Source: an uncultured Clostridia bacterium
GTDB taxonomy: Bacteria > Bacillota > Clostridia > Oscillospirales > Ruminococcaceae
Direction: 5' to 3'
Assembly: GCA_946545645.1 (NCBI GenBank)
Contig: CAMNNQ010000195.1
Coordinates: forward strand, 1-64,000
DNA: 64,000 nt
The position numbers were made by a program, and so were the translations under genes. This document shows, piece by piece, positions 1 to 7,359 of this stretch (positions within the stretch are counted from its first letter, which is position 1; each line of letters begins with the position of its first letter). The notes below the pieces were generated by a model, which was given only the letters and a program-made list of their open reading frames with translations, had not been told where the DNA came from and did no database searches.

Positions 1-91
1 CCTTTAGGCATAAAAATGCCCCCTTTCGTTAGATTTCAAATTGGTATATCTCTATTATACCACATTGTCTAACAAAATGGGAGCATTTCAT

Positions 92-120
92 TTGCAAAGC
101 TCGGTGTGTTATTCTATAAA
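92..120 (+). promoter_or_regulatory. Promoter of the first double-glycine peptide gene
   Basis: TTGCAA at 92-97 and TATAAA at 115-120 are separated by 17 bp, a good sigma-A type arrangement. An untranslated leader of about 50 nt follows and ends in an AGGAGG ribosome binding site before the ATG at 179. Nearly the same promoter and leader recur at 619-703. Confidence 0.6.
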
Positions 121-181
121 CACAGAAGGGGGAAACACCCCGGAACATCAGAAACAAGAATAACAGGAGGAACTGACTATG
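92..181 (+). repeat. Duplicated promoter-leader, copy 1
   Basis: The block running from TGCAAAGCTC through GTGTGTTATTCT, CACAGAA and GGGAAAC to AATAACAGGAGGAACTG is shared with 619-703 with only a few substitutions and short indels. The similarity stops near the start codon, so only the promoter and 5' leader are duplicated, not the coding sequence. Confidence 0.75.
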
Positions 182-394
182 AACAGGAACACTAACAAGA
201 ATGATAACAACATGACCGACTTCGACCGCGAGCTCAACCTTAACGCTCTTGAGTCTGTAGCGGGAGGTAATACCGGCTCCAGAAAGGGTGAACATGAAGT
301 ACACATGAGACATAACAAAGCAGAAGCGTTAGCAAAAATCAGAGAAGATAGGCGTAAAATATATTACAGTATGGTTTATAATGCGATGACATGA
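179..394 (+). CDS. Double-glycine leader peptide, bacteriocin-like precursor
   Basis: This 71-residue protein begins with a hydrophilic leader ending in LNLNALESVAGG, the classic double-glycine cleavage signal recognised by C39-peptidase ABC exporters. Cleavage would release a roughly 41-residue, strongly basic, His/Arg/Lys-rich core (NTGSRKGEHEV onward) without Cys, so a lanthipeptide-type product is unlikely. AGGAGG sits 8 bases before the ATG. No modification enzyme, exporter or immunity gene lies next to it, so processing would have to occur from elsewhere. The leader class is clear from the sequence; an antimicrobial or signalling role is inference. Confidence 0.7.
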   Translation: MNRNTNKNDNNMTDFDRELNLNALESVAGGNTGSRKGEHEVHMRHNKAEALAKIREDRRKIYYSMVYNAMT

Positions 395-467
395 TCAAGG
401 GTCGGTAAGCAGCCGCTCATCACTATTTCTGACGGGACGCAGGCCGATCGGTATAAATGAAATAAGA

Positions 468-505
468 GTCCGGAGCTTCCTGATGCGGAGTCTCCGGGCT
501 TTTCT
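468..505 (+). terminator. Intrinsic terminator after the leader peptide gene
   Basis: The stem CCGGAG...TCTCCGG is followed by CTTTTCT. The hairpin is closely related in sequence (TCCGGAGCTTCC...CTCCGG) to the hairpins at 6927, 48263 and 48889. A weak promoter-like pair, CTGACG (429-434) and TATAAA (452-457) with 17 bp spacing, lies just before it. Confidence 0.65.
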
Positions 506-618
506 GTTAAGCAGCCTTTATCAAAAATGCATAAAAGATCACAGCCGGAAGAATAAAAACAGTTGAACAGGCAGAAACCGATCGGGGGAGGCCTGAATGT
601 GTTTTTTTTGCAAAGATT

Positions 619-703
619 CTGCAAAGCTCAGTGTGTTATTCTTTAATCACAGAAAGGGAAACGACCCAAAAAGGAAAGAAATAATAACAGGAGGAACTGC
701 AGT
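619..703 (+). repeat. Duplicated promoter-leader, copy 2
   Basis: Second copy of the block at 92-181. Its promoter would be CTGCAA (619-624), 17 bp, TTTAAT (642-647). The conserved AACAGGAGGAACTG ribosome binding region lies directly before a GTG at 702. Confidence 0.75.
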
Positions 704-800
704 GTTCATAAACGAAGAAAAGAAGCTAAAACCGAATAGGATGAAAAAACAAGCCGAGAATTGTTGTAAAACAGCGATCATCGGCTTGTTCTGTTTTTAA
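702..800 (+). CDS. Possible 32-residue peptide behind the duplicated leader
   Basis: A GTG codon 7 bases after AGGAGG opens a 32-codon frame (MFINEEKKLKPNRMKKQ onward, ending GLFCF). The peptide has a charged first half and a Cys-containing hydrophobic tail, but no double-glycine motif. Its 3' half coincides with the terminator hairpin, which is unusual for a real gene. It may be a truncated relic left after duplication of the leader, or a leader peptide of an attenuator. The ribosome binding site is the only strong support. Confidence 0.3.
   Translation: MFINEEKKLKPNRMKKQAENCCKTAIIGLFCF
748..798 (+). terminator. Intrinsic terminator
   Basis: AACAAGCCGA (748-757) pairs with TCGGCTTGTT (781-790) and is followed by CTGTTTTT. 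It closes the duplicated leader unit. Confidence 0.75.
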
Positions 801-838
801 TCTAATTTTCTGCTTACTGAAGCAGGCTCGATCTGTCA

Positions 839-2398
839 TTAGCTTTTTGTCTGAAAATAAGTTTCAACAGCGCTTATCAGTTCGTCCTTGCTGTCTGTAT
901 AAGCAGCTTTGCATTCTAATTTGTACGGCTCATATTCTTTCCTGTGAGCGAAGAATTGCTCCTCTGTTAAGTTCTGATTGCTTATCGTGCTGCCTTCTAG
1001 CTTATACAAACAATATTCTCTTGATGCAAATCCAATGTACTCTTCTCTTAGTATCAACGAATATCCCTTGTCGGTATTGTCCTTAAATCTGTAAAACATT
1101 TCTGATACCGTTCCATCTGCCTTGTTATGTATCACTGCACCGCCTTTAAAGGACATTAGGATATTTTCGTGTTTCTTATACTTGATTATGATCGTAGATG
1201 TATGATTGTTGAGCTGCTCTTCATATTCAGGGTTTAGGTCATAGCCGTAGCTGACATCTATCTCGGATAACCCATCTCCGTCGATATCCTCAATTATATA
1301 CCGGATATCGCCGGCATCATCGGGCACCAGTTTTTTGAGCATTTCAATGTATTTTATTTTACACGCAGAAAGTTCGGCTGCATGAGGATCCTCGGAAGGT
1401 TCAGAGCTTTCCGTTTTGCTGCTGGTAGTCTGACTTGACACTGCCGAGGTCGTTGTCTGCACGCTGGTAGTTACAGTAGTTACGGTAGTTTCCGATCTTG
1501 ATGTTTCAACAGACACGATGCTTGATGTTTTGTCATCGCTGCCTTTGTTAATACTCATCAGAGCGAAAGTACCGGCACCTATTGCCGCAGCTGCTGCGAC
1601 CGCAATGACAGCGATTTTGAGTCCGGATATTCCCGTGGTGACAGCAGCTGCTGCTTGTGAACCGACTCCAGCTGCCGCCTGACCGGCTGATGAACTGCCT
1701 GCCGCAGAACAGCCTGCGGCTGTGTTTTCAAACATATCGCTGAAATGCGGTATAAAGTTCGTGAACGGAACAGCGCACAGCACGATGCCTTTCTTTTTGA
1801 GTTCTTCAAGTTTCTTTTTAAGGTTGCTTCGTGCGTAGCTGAGGTTTGCTTTTACGCTGCTTTGCGAAGAACCCGTAAGCTCTGATATTTCTGCAATACT
1901 TTTGTTTTTGTAGTAGAACAGGAAAAGCGTTTCTTTTTGTGCAGGGCTGAGCGAGTTTATCTGCTCGGCAATAAGCCGCTTGATGTCCTCGTTCTCGGCG
2001 TAATCGACTGGGAGCATCACGGTATCTCCGTAAGCCTCCTGAAAAGCAATATCAACCGCTGCCGAGTCGCCGCCGCTTGCAGACCCGTTATCGCTGTCCC
2101 CGCTGTTAAGCTCAACACGCTGGTACCGTCCTGCTTTTTCCCTGTATTCGCCTGCTGTGCGTTTTGCTATCGTGTGGAGCCATGTGCTGAATTTTGAGGT
2201 GTCCTGAAGCTGTCCGATACTGTTCATAGCCTTGATAAAGGTCTCCGAGACAACATCCTGAGCGTCAAATTCATTCAAGCCCTGTTTGATAACGAATTTA
2301 ACAAGCGGCTCGCTGTAAGCTCTGTACAGCTCGTCAAATGCAGCCTTGTCACCGCTTTTAGCCCGCTCTGCAAGCTGCTGTGTGTTTAAGTCGTTCAT
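839..2398 (-). CDS. ECF-type sigma factor fused to a membrane anchor and exported domain
   Basis: The first ~200 of 519 residues are a sigma-70 family ECF protein: region 2 (about residues 15-85, with DAQDVVSETFIKAM and FSTWLHTIAKR) and region 4 (about 145-195, with LSPAQKETLFLFYY and the SSVKANLSYARSNLKK helix-turn-helix). One hydrophobic segment (AVIAVAAAAAIGAGTFALM, about 262-280) follows, then a Thr/Ser-rich linker and an exported ~170-residue C-terminal domain I do not recognise (IDGDGLSEIDVSYG and onward). Most ECF factors are ~180 residues and rely on a separate anti-sigma factor; here sensor, anchor and sigma are one chain. Its ATG overlaps the stop of a 35-codon ORF. An ECF-like promoter upstream suggests autoregulation (inference). 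Confidence 0.85.
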   Translation of the reverse strand: MNDLNTQQLAERAKSGDKAAFDELYRAYSEPLVKFVIKQGLNEFDAQDVVSETFIKAMNSIGQLQDTSKFSTWLHTIAKRTAGEYREKAGRYQRVELNSGDSDNGSASGGDSAAVDIAFQEAYGDTVMLPVDYAENEDIKRLIAEQINSLSPAQKETLFLFYYKNKSIAEISELTGSSQSSVKANLSYARSNLKKKLEELKKKGIVLCAVPFTNFIPHFSDMFENTAAGCSAAGSSSAGQAAAGVGSQAAAAVTTGISGLKIAVIAVAAAAAIGAGTFALMSINKGSDDKTSSIVSVETSRSETTVTTVTTSVQTTTSAVSSQTTSSKTESSEPSEDPHAAELSACKIKYIEMLKKLVPDDAGDIRYIIEDIDGDGLSEIDVSYGYDLNPEYEEQLNNHTSTIIIKYKKHENILMSFKGGAVIHNKADGTVSEMFYRFKDNTDKGYSLILREEYIGFASREYCLYKLEGSTISNQNLTEEQFFAHRKEYEPYKLECKAAYTDSKDELISAVETYFQTKS

Positions 2399-2502
2399 TT
2401 TTCCTGCTCCTCATCATTTCTGTATTTTTCGATCATATCGTCGAGCAAACCTTGCTGTGCCATATATAAAAACACAGCGATCAGAAATTCATCGAAGGTC
2501 AT
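2395..2502 (-). CDS. Small 35-residue protein coupled to the sigma factor
   Basis: Too short for the ORF track. It reads MTFDEFLIAVFLYMAQQGLL onward and ends DEEQEK. AAGAAGGTG lies 5 bases before its ATG, and its TGA overlaps the sigma factor ATG (ATGA), which argues for translational coupling. The N-terminal half could form a short amphipathic helix and the C-terminal half is acidic and charged. I do not recognise a family. Possible roles are a coupling leader or a small regulator of the sigma factor. The overlap and ribosome binding site are seen directly; function is unknown. Confidence 0.6.
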   Translation of the reverse strand: MTFDEFLIAVFLYMAQQGLLDDMIEKYRNDEEQEK

Positions 2503-2542
2503 ATGCACACCTTCTTTTGACGATAATATCAGCTGATACCAT

Positions 2543-2571
2543 ATTATATCACTCCCCGTTATTATATTCAA
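2543..2571 (-). promoter_or_regulatory. Sigma-A promoter for the small ORF and sigma factor
   Basis: On the minus strand TTGAAT (2571-2566) and TATAAT (2548-2543) are separated by 17 bp, about 40 bp before the small ORF. This would give housekeeping expression alongside the ECF-like promoter further upstream. Confidence 0.6.
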
Positions 2572-2687
2572 GAGACCGCCGCCGCGGTATGCAATGCCCT
2601 CGCCGATAGGTTTTGTGCATAGTTTTCATTTGATTTGGCTCGGGGCAGAGCTGCCCGCGATCGTTTTGCACTAAGCTGCCTCTTTGT

Positions 2688-2717
2688 ATATTAGAGGCTC
2701 CGGCAGCTCAAAAGGTT
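2688..2717 (-). promoter_or_regulatory. ECF-like promoter motif, copy a
   Basis: The minus strand reads AACCTTTT, 14 bp, TCTAATAT. The same two blocks with identical 14-bp spacing occur at 5465-5494 and 5541-5570. The AAC in the -35 block is typical of ECF promoters. It points at the sigma operon, so the sigma factor probably drives its own gene (inference). Confidence 0.6.
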
Positions 2718-2791
2718 AACGGGTAAAATGATTATTTTATTCAAAACAGCAGCCTGCACTTTTCGCACAGACTGCTGAAATGTAGTTGTAA

Positions 2792-3637
2792 TTAATCCTT
2801 AAGTCTTTTAACTATATCATACCTCGCATCATTTTCTCCTTTGGTGAGCTTATGTTTTCCTGAAGCAAAGCTTGAAAAATCCAATTCGTTGATGTAGCTT
2901 TCAATATCTTTGATAGGCTGTGGTGTCGGCAGCTCGTGTATGAGGCTTTTATCCTTGGGCAATTTCTCAAGGCTTTCCCCTCCTAGTTCTTCTGTATCCA
3001 GCACCACAATACTATAACGTTCTTCGTCAAGTCCTTTGGAATCGGTCATCATAACCGTTCCACAGCCTAATTCAGCGGAATCAGATAATTGCTTTTGTTC
3101 GAAAGTATATGCTTTGGGATTCTTTCCGTTCCAGTAGAAATATCTGGTAGTTGATGCATTATGCCAAGGACCTCTATATATTACTTCTGTGCCACTTCTG
3201 CCTTCAAGCCCTGAAATGAGGAGACAAGCGGTAGCGTTTTCAATTTCATCGCTTTTCCAGAAAATAAACAGATCAGGCAAGCCGTTTTCTTCAACGTCGA
3301 CTGCGACGGCAGAAAAGGCTTTGTTTTCTAATTCATCACTGTGATGTGACTTAATATCCTTGAAGCACTCAAGATAGTGTTGTTTCCAGTACTGCGCTTC
3401 TGAATCGTCAGTGCTTTGTGTAGTCTCACTTGGCTGTGTTTGTTCAGATGTTGTTGTCTCTGTCGGCTGGGCAGTTGTCGTCGTAGTCGTTTCGGTCCTT
3501 GCGTCCAAACCGCTAATTGTTTGTGCGGGTACCGCTTTTGATTCGGAAACTGTCGTGCTTGAGCTGTCCCCGCAACCCGTAAAGCAGGCTGCTGCCATTG
3601 TGAGTGAAAGTACGATAGCCAAAATTCTTTTTTTCAT
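2792..3637 (-). CDS. Secreted lipoprotein with Thr-rich linker
   Basis: The 281-residue protein starts MKKRILAIVLSLTMAAACFTGC, a lipoprotein signal peptide with the modified Cys at about 22, then a Thr/Ser/Glu-rich spacer to about residue 80. The rest is a ~200-residue globular domain with acidic patches (VAVDVEENGLPDLFIFW resembles the IDGDGLSEIDV stretch of the neighbouring sigma fusion). AAGGAGAG precedes the ATG. It is a paralogue of the next gene through its first 30 residues only. It is likely displayed on the outer face of the membrane. Function is not recognised. Confidence 0.8.
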   Translation of the reverse strand: MKKRILAIVLSLTMAAACFTGCGDSSSTTVSESKAVPAQTISGLDARTETTTTTTAQPTETTTSEQTQPSETTQSTDDSEAQYWKQHYLECFKDIKSHHSDELENKAFSAVAVDVEENGLPDLFIFWKSDEIENATACLLISGLEGRSGTEVIYRGPWHNASTTRYFYWNGKNPKAYTFEQKQLSDSAELGCGTVMMTDSKGLDEERYSIVVLDTEELGGESLEKLPKDKSLIHELPTPQPIKDIESYINELDFSSFASGKHKLTKGENDARYDIVKRLKD

Positions 3638-3671
3638 GATTATCTCTCCTTGTTTTAATAATATTATGCCT

Positions 3672-4655
3672 TTATTTTACTGCGATTGGTTTGAGCGTTT
3701 TCGGGTCAAGCGTTATCTCTCCCGAATATAGCTCCTTTTTTTCAATTTCGTCAGCTATCTTCAGTTCAAATATCTCGTTGCCATTTGCATCTTTTTTATC
3801 TGTCGGTGTCAGGTCGAACACAACACTTTCTTTGCCTGTGCATACCGTTCCGTCATTGAGCTTGAAGCCTACATACCATTCCTTATCGGCATTATAGAGA
3901 TTATCGTAGCTCGTTACGGTGATGTTGTTTTCGTCGGGCACTACTGCTGCCCAGCTTCCTCTGCTCTGTGAGGTGTGTTCTTCGGTAAAGCTTGAAAATA
4001 CAAGCATTTTGCCGCCGTCAAGCTTGAAGGCCTTTGTTCCTTTATCGCCTGCGCCCCTTAAACCTGCCGAAACGTAATACTGATAAGCATAATACTCACC
4101 GAGCATAGTGCTTGTTTCCGTACCGTTTTCGACATTGGAAATAAACTCGGGGTCATCGACCGTATGCCAGTTCTTGCCGTCCTCGGTCACTGCAAGAAGA
4201 TACCTATAAGGAGTAGATGTGTATGTTGACCCGTCCCACAAAAGCATATATGCTCTGCCGTCATCGCAGATATTGACAAATTGCTCGTGGTTCTTTATGT
4301 ACAGCTCATCTGTCTGATATTTTCCGCTGACTTCGTATTTCCATTCTCCGTCTGCCTTTTTATAGGTGCGGGCTTTGTCATACTCAATAGTACCCCTGGA
4401 CTTTATGATGCTTTCAAGATCACTTGGGTTTTCTTCGGGTGATTGCGTCGTAGTTTCAGGCTCAGGCTGTGTTTCCGAAGCGGTCTTAGTCTCGGGAAGT
4501 GTAGTTGTTTGCATTGTCGTCGTCTGCGTCGTCGATTTCTTGGATTTATCCTTTTCTTTTTCCTTGAACGGCGTGCTTGAGCTATCCCCGCAGCTCGTAA
4601 AGCAGGCTGCTGCCATTGTGAGTAAAAGTATGATAGCTAAAATTCTTTTTTTCAT
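3672..4655 (-). CDS. Secreted lipoprotein, paralogous signal region
   Basis: I start at ATG 4655 (MKKRILAI) because GGAGGA lies 7 bases upstream; the track start adds MEEFV, which contains that ribosome binding site. The signal peptide MKKRILAIILLLTMAAACFTSC is almost identical to the downstream lipoprotein, followed by a Lys-rich then Thr/Gln-rich linker to about residue 80. The C-terminal ~245 residues form a Trp/Tyr-rich beta-type domain without a motif I recognise. The gap to the downstream gene is about 34 bp, so the two are probably co-transcribed. The near-identical signal regions suggest duplication or recombination of the export segment. Confidence 0.8.
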   Translation of the reverse strand: MKKRILAIILLLTMAAACFTSCGDSSSTPFKEKEKDKSKKSTTQTTTMQTTTLPETKTASETQPEPETTTQSPEENPSDLESIIKSRGTIEYDKARTYKKADGEWKYEVSGKYQTDELYIKNHEQFVNICDDGRAYMLLWDGSTYTSTPYRYLLAVTEDGKNWHTVDDPEFISNVENGTETSTMLGEYYAYQYYVSAGLRGAGDKGTKAFKLDGGKMLVFSSFTEEHTSQSRGSWAAVVPDENNITVTSYDNLYNADKEWYVGFKLNDGTVCTGKESVVFDLTPTDKKDANGNEIFELKIADEIEKKELYSGEITLDPKTLKPIAVK

Positions 4656-4760
4656 AACAAATTCCTCCATCTAATTGTTAATGATTGTAGCATATATATG
4701 TATATATATATAAGGCAAAGCGTGAATGAAATGTAAATACGCTCGATTTTATGCCTAATA

Positions 4761-5417
4761 CTACTGTATCGAGTCTCGTGAAACGTAGCCGACAAATTTA
4801 CCTGCTGCGCTGAAAACGGGTATTTTCGGTACATCTACCGGCATAAACAGATCAAGTATTTTCAGGAATATCGACAGAAGAATAACAGCGCCTACGATCA
4901 TCAGTACAAGGTAAACCACATTCATCAACAGCACTAACATTGTTGATGCAGCAAGAAACAGGACACTTTTATGATGTTCTTCCTCGATTTTGTAAAGTAT
5001 GATCGCCGCAATTTCAGCACAAGCAATCACAATTCCTGGTATCATAACGTTCAGTGCAGGGAAAACCGCCTGTGTCTTGTACTTGACTATTGTAACGATG
5101 ACCGCACAGACTATCTGCACTGTTCTGACTGCGAGCATACCTATCTTAAGTCCTTTTCCGTCAGCGTTGATAAAGAACGATATCGTATTGAAAATGAATG
5201 CTGCGCCAAGCACGCCAAATGCGATGGTGTAAAGCGTTGTTTCACGAAAATCCGCATCGAGCGGATACATTAACAGGTCGCTCAAAAAGTTGTCTGTGCC
5301 CCGCTCTTTCAGCTCCTGCGCCTTTATGACCATAAGCTGAACAAGATTGCCGACTGAAATGAGCCCTGCGATGACCGCACCAACGATTGAAATGATACTT
5401 ATTGATCTGTGTTTCAT
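4761..5417 (-). CDS. Integral membrane protein, putative sigma regulon member
   Basis: This 218-residue protein has five or so hydrophobic segments: near the N-terminus (ISIISIVGAVIAGLISVGNL), about 60-85, 95-112, 122-142 and a long one at about 150-190. A short tail ends GKFVGYVSRDSIQ. I do not recognise a family. Two tandem copies of the ECF-like promoter motif lie 50-155 bp upstream, the strongest sign in the window that it is controlled by the sigma fusion at 839-2398. Start ATG 5417 follows a GGAGGAA ribosome binding site. Confidence 0.7.
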   Translation of the reverse strand: MKHRSISIISIVGAVIAGLISVGNLVQLMVIKAQELKERGTDNFLSDLLMYPLDADFRETTLYTIAFGVLGAAFIFNTISFFINADGKGLKIGMLAVRTVQIVCAVIVTIVKYKTQAVFPALNVMIPGIVIACAEIAAIILYKIEEEHHKSVLFLAASTMLVLLMNVVYLVLMIVGAVILLSIFLKILDLFMPVDVPKIPVFSAAGKFVGYVSRDSIQ

Positions 5418-5464
5418 AATTCTTCCTCCATTATTGTTTATTCTGAGATTTTTCTGTTCTCTGA

Positions 5465-5494
5465 CTATTAGAGGGTGCAGGTCTGAAAAAGGTT
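5465..5494 (-). promoter_or_regulatory. ECF-like promoter motif, copy b
   Basis: The minus strand reads AACCTTTT (5494-5487), 14 bp, TCTAATAG (5472-5465). It is the proximal of two tandem copies before the membrane protein gene at 4761-5417. Confidence 0.6.
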
Positions 5495-5540
5495 AAAAGA
5501 AATCTGAAAACTTTTTTAGTCCCTGCTATGCTCTCTCTGT

Positions 5541-5570
5541 ATATTAGAGGGAGAGTATCTTGAAAAGGTT
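5541..5570 (-). promoter_or_regulatory. ECF-like promoter motif, copy c
   Basis: The minus strand reads AACCTTTT (5570-5563), 14 bp, TCTAATAT (5548-5541). It matches copy a exactly in both blocks and in spacing, and is distal to copy b. Confidence 0.6.
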
Positions 5571-6314
5571 AAAGTGTTTTTCAGATTTTTTTCAATAGTT
5601 TATGTCAAAAACCCGCAAACAAGCAAATAGATTGTCGCAATTGCGAGGAAATTACATATGCTGACTGTTTGCTTGTTTACAGAATAATTGTGCAGTACAA
5701 TGGATTTTAATTGTGTCACAAAACTATACACTTTTAATTTCACGACCTATAGTATATACACGACCTTATGATCGCGAAAGTGTCATTCATAGGCTCAGCA
5801 ACAGTTCTGTGCGAACTGCTCTATCGCAAGTAAGGCGGACAATACTATCCGAGCCGAGTTACCCGTGACCTTGTTTGGCACACCGAGGAACTGAAAACGC
5901 TCGGAGTCAACTTTACCTCGACTCTCAACCACGGAACCGCATCATCAAACTTTAATATGACATCTCGGGTGACGTTAAGTCAAAAGCTCTGCTATATAGC
6001 AAGGTTGAGAACATTAGTGGCACCCAAAATCCCGCAAAGGCTTTACCTACGGTGATTGAGCAAAACACCGGGAAGCAAACGGGTGACGGCAACTGCCCGA
6101 ATGGGTGACGGTAGGGTGCCGGTAACTCCCGCGCTGTGAGCCGAAATTTGCCAGCCCTCTACCTCGGAAGACAAACTACCCGACCTCGCTGCACAAACTG
6201 CCGCACAGGGCACCGTGGCGCAATTGTGAGCGTAAGTGCTGGGGTGTATCTCCAATTTCGCCGAACACGCCGAACAAAGTGGTTAAAGGGTAGTATAGCA
6301 ATATATGCAAAAAT
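5571..6314. other. Intergenic region with no convincing gene
   Basis: No frame here is both long and supported by a ribosome binding site. Short coding-like stretches on the plus strand around 5770-6000 and 6050-6250 are broken by stops and frameshifts, consistent with an old degraded gene, but I cannot name it. The left end is AT-rich. Confidence 0.5.
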
Positions 6315-6342
6315 CTCCGAGGAAAAAACTCCTCGGAGATAC
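6315..6342. terminator. Strong hairpin, terminator on the minus strand
   Basis: ATCTCCGAGGA pairs with TCCTCGGAGAT around a run of A. Read on the minus strand it is followed by TTTTTGC, so it would stop minus-strand transcription. On the plus strand it lies 40 bp before the leader peptide gene at 6384 without a T-run. Confidence 0.5.
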
Positions 6343-6383
6343 CATACATATTTTGTTCGTTAAAGGACACGGGCAAACTGACA

Positions 6384-6695
6384 ATGGCTTTTACAAACGT
6401 AAACGAGGAAGTAATGCTCTCTGCGGACGATCTGGAAGCGGTATGCGGAGGAGTAAGTGTTAATCTCGAAGTAAAAAGGAAAATCGATTTCACTATAAGA
6501 TACGCACTCAAGAGCGGAGCTGATCCTAAGAATATTAAGAGTATACTGAGTGAAAAGATCCTTGACCGTTACGGGGAGACATTTCTTTCCGATCATTCCA
6601 GTACTATGAATATCCTTCTGGCAGAAGGTATCAGGGATTATGAGGAAAGCCTAATGGCAGGCGGGATATTCCAGATATACAGAGAATCGATCTGA
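6384..6695 (+). CDS. Double-glycine leader peptide, second type
   Basis: The 103-residue product has a short leader ending in LSADDLEAVCGG (about residues 12-23), again a double-glycine signal. The ~80-residue remainder is highly charged and helical, not a typical small bacteriocin core. The ribosome binding site is weak (AAAGGAC about 16 bases upstream), so the start is uncertain. A strong terminator follows at 6768. No exporter or modification gene is adjacent. It may be an orphan substrate of a C39-peptidase transporter elsewhere. The leader is seen directly; the role is inference. Confidence 0.6.
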   Translation: MAFTNVNEEVMLSADDLEAVCGGVSVNLEVKRKIDFTIRYALKSGADPKNIKSILSEKILDRYGETFLSDHSSTMNILLAEGIRDYEESLMAGGIFQIYRESI

Positions 6696-6767
6696 TCCGG
6701 GGCAGCAGACAGAGCTATAAGGAAGAGCTGAAATACAAGCGCTGAAAAGACAGCAGCAGATACAGCC

Positions 6768-6813
6768 GGGCACCGTATATCTCCGCAGCGGGATATACGG
6801 TGCCCGCTTTTTT
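6768..6813 (+). terminator. Intrinsic terminator after the second leader peptide
   Basis: GGGCACCGTATAT pairs with ATATACGGTGCCC, followed by GCTTTTTT. The stem is long and GC-rich at its base. Confidence 0.9.
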
Positions 6814-6878
6814 AACTGTGCAAGCAGGTAAGCGGGCTACGGAGCTGTTGGGAGATCATACCTGTATGTTACGATCTC

Positions 6879-6963
6879 CTGACGAATATAACAAATTGTG
6901 ATATTTGTCCGGATAGATATTACAAGTCCGGAGCTTCCTGAAAAGAGGGGCTCCGGATTTTTG
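6879..6963 (+). promoter_or_regulatory. Decayed palindrome-hairpin unit (copy 5)
   Basis: The 19-bp palindrome ATATAACAAATTGTGATAT (6886-6904) is followed 23 nt later by the hairpin TCCGGAGCTTCC...GGCTCCGG-ATTTTTG. The order matches the units at 48207, 48834 and 50581. Promoter boxes in register are poor (CTGACG and TATTTG), so the promoter has decayed while palindrome and hairpin persist. Confidence 0.6.
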
Positions 6964-7041
6964 CTTTTCAGGGGCATGGAAGCACGAAAAAATATCCGGC
7001 AGCACGGCTTGTAAATGCTTGAAATATGCGGATAGATTTGG

Positions 7042-7220
7042 TATTAAAACCCCCGGCTTTTATATCATAAGCAAACGTTAAGCATCATCTCGCAAACGAA
7101 GTAAAATCGCTAGTTTAAGTGAAGATAACCCAAATCACATTCGTACATCTTCGGGCAGCTTCATATAACTTTGTTGACCAAAAGTTGTCAGGGACTGGCT
7201 AAGACAGCGGAATATATCGT
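7042..7220. repeat. Dispersed ~180-bp repeat, uninterrupted copy
   Basis: From TATTAAAACCCCCGGC to GCGGAATATATCGT this sequence matches 19264-20106 closely, apart from the 660-bp insertion there. No frame of useful length is present. It may be a miniature or truncated mobile element; there are no obvious terminal inverted repeats. Confidence 0.75.
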
Positions 7221-7359
7221 GAAAAATATCAGAAAAGCTGACCGAGTATTGCCTTCAAAGCATTATCCGGTCAGCTTTAATTCTTTGGTTATGAATATCA
7301 TTATCAGTCTGCCGCAGGTCATATCCCGATGACAAACACCGACTGCGGGCAGCTATTCC

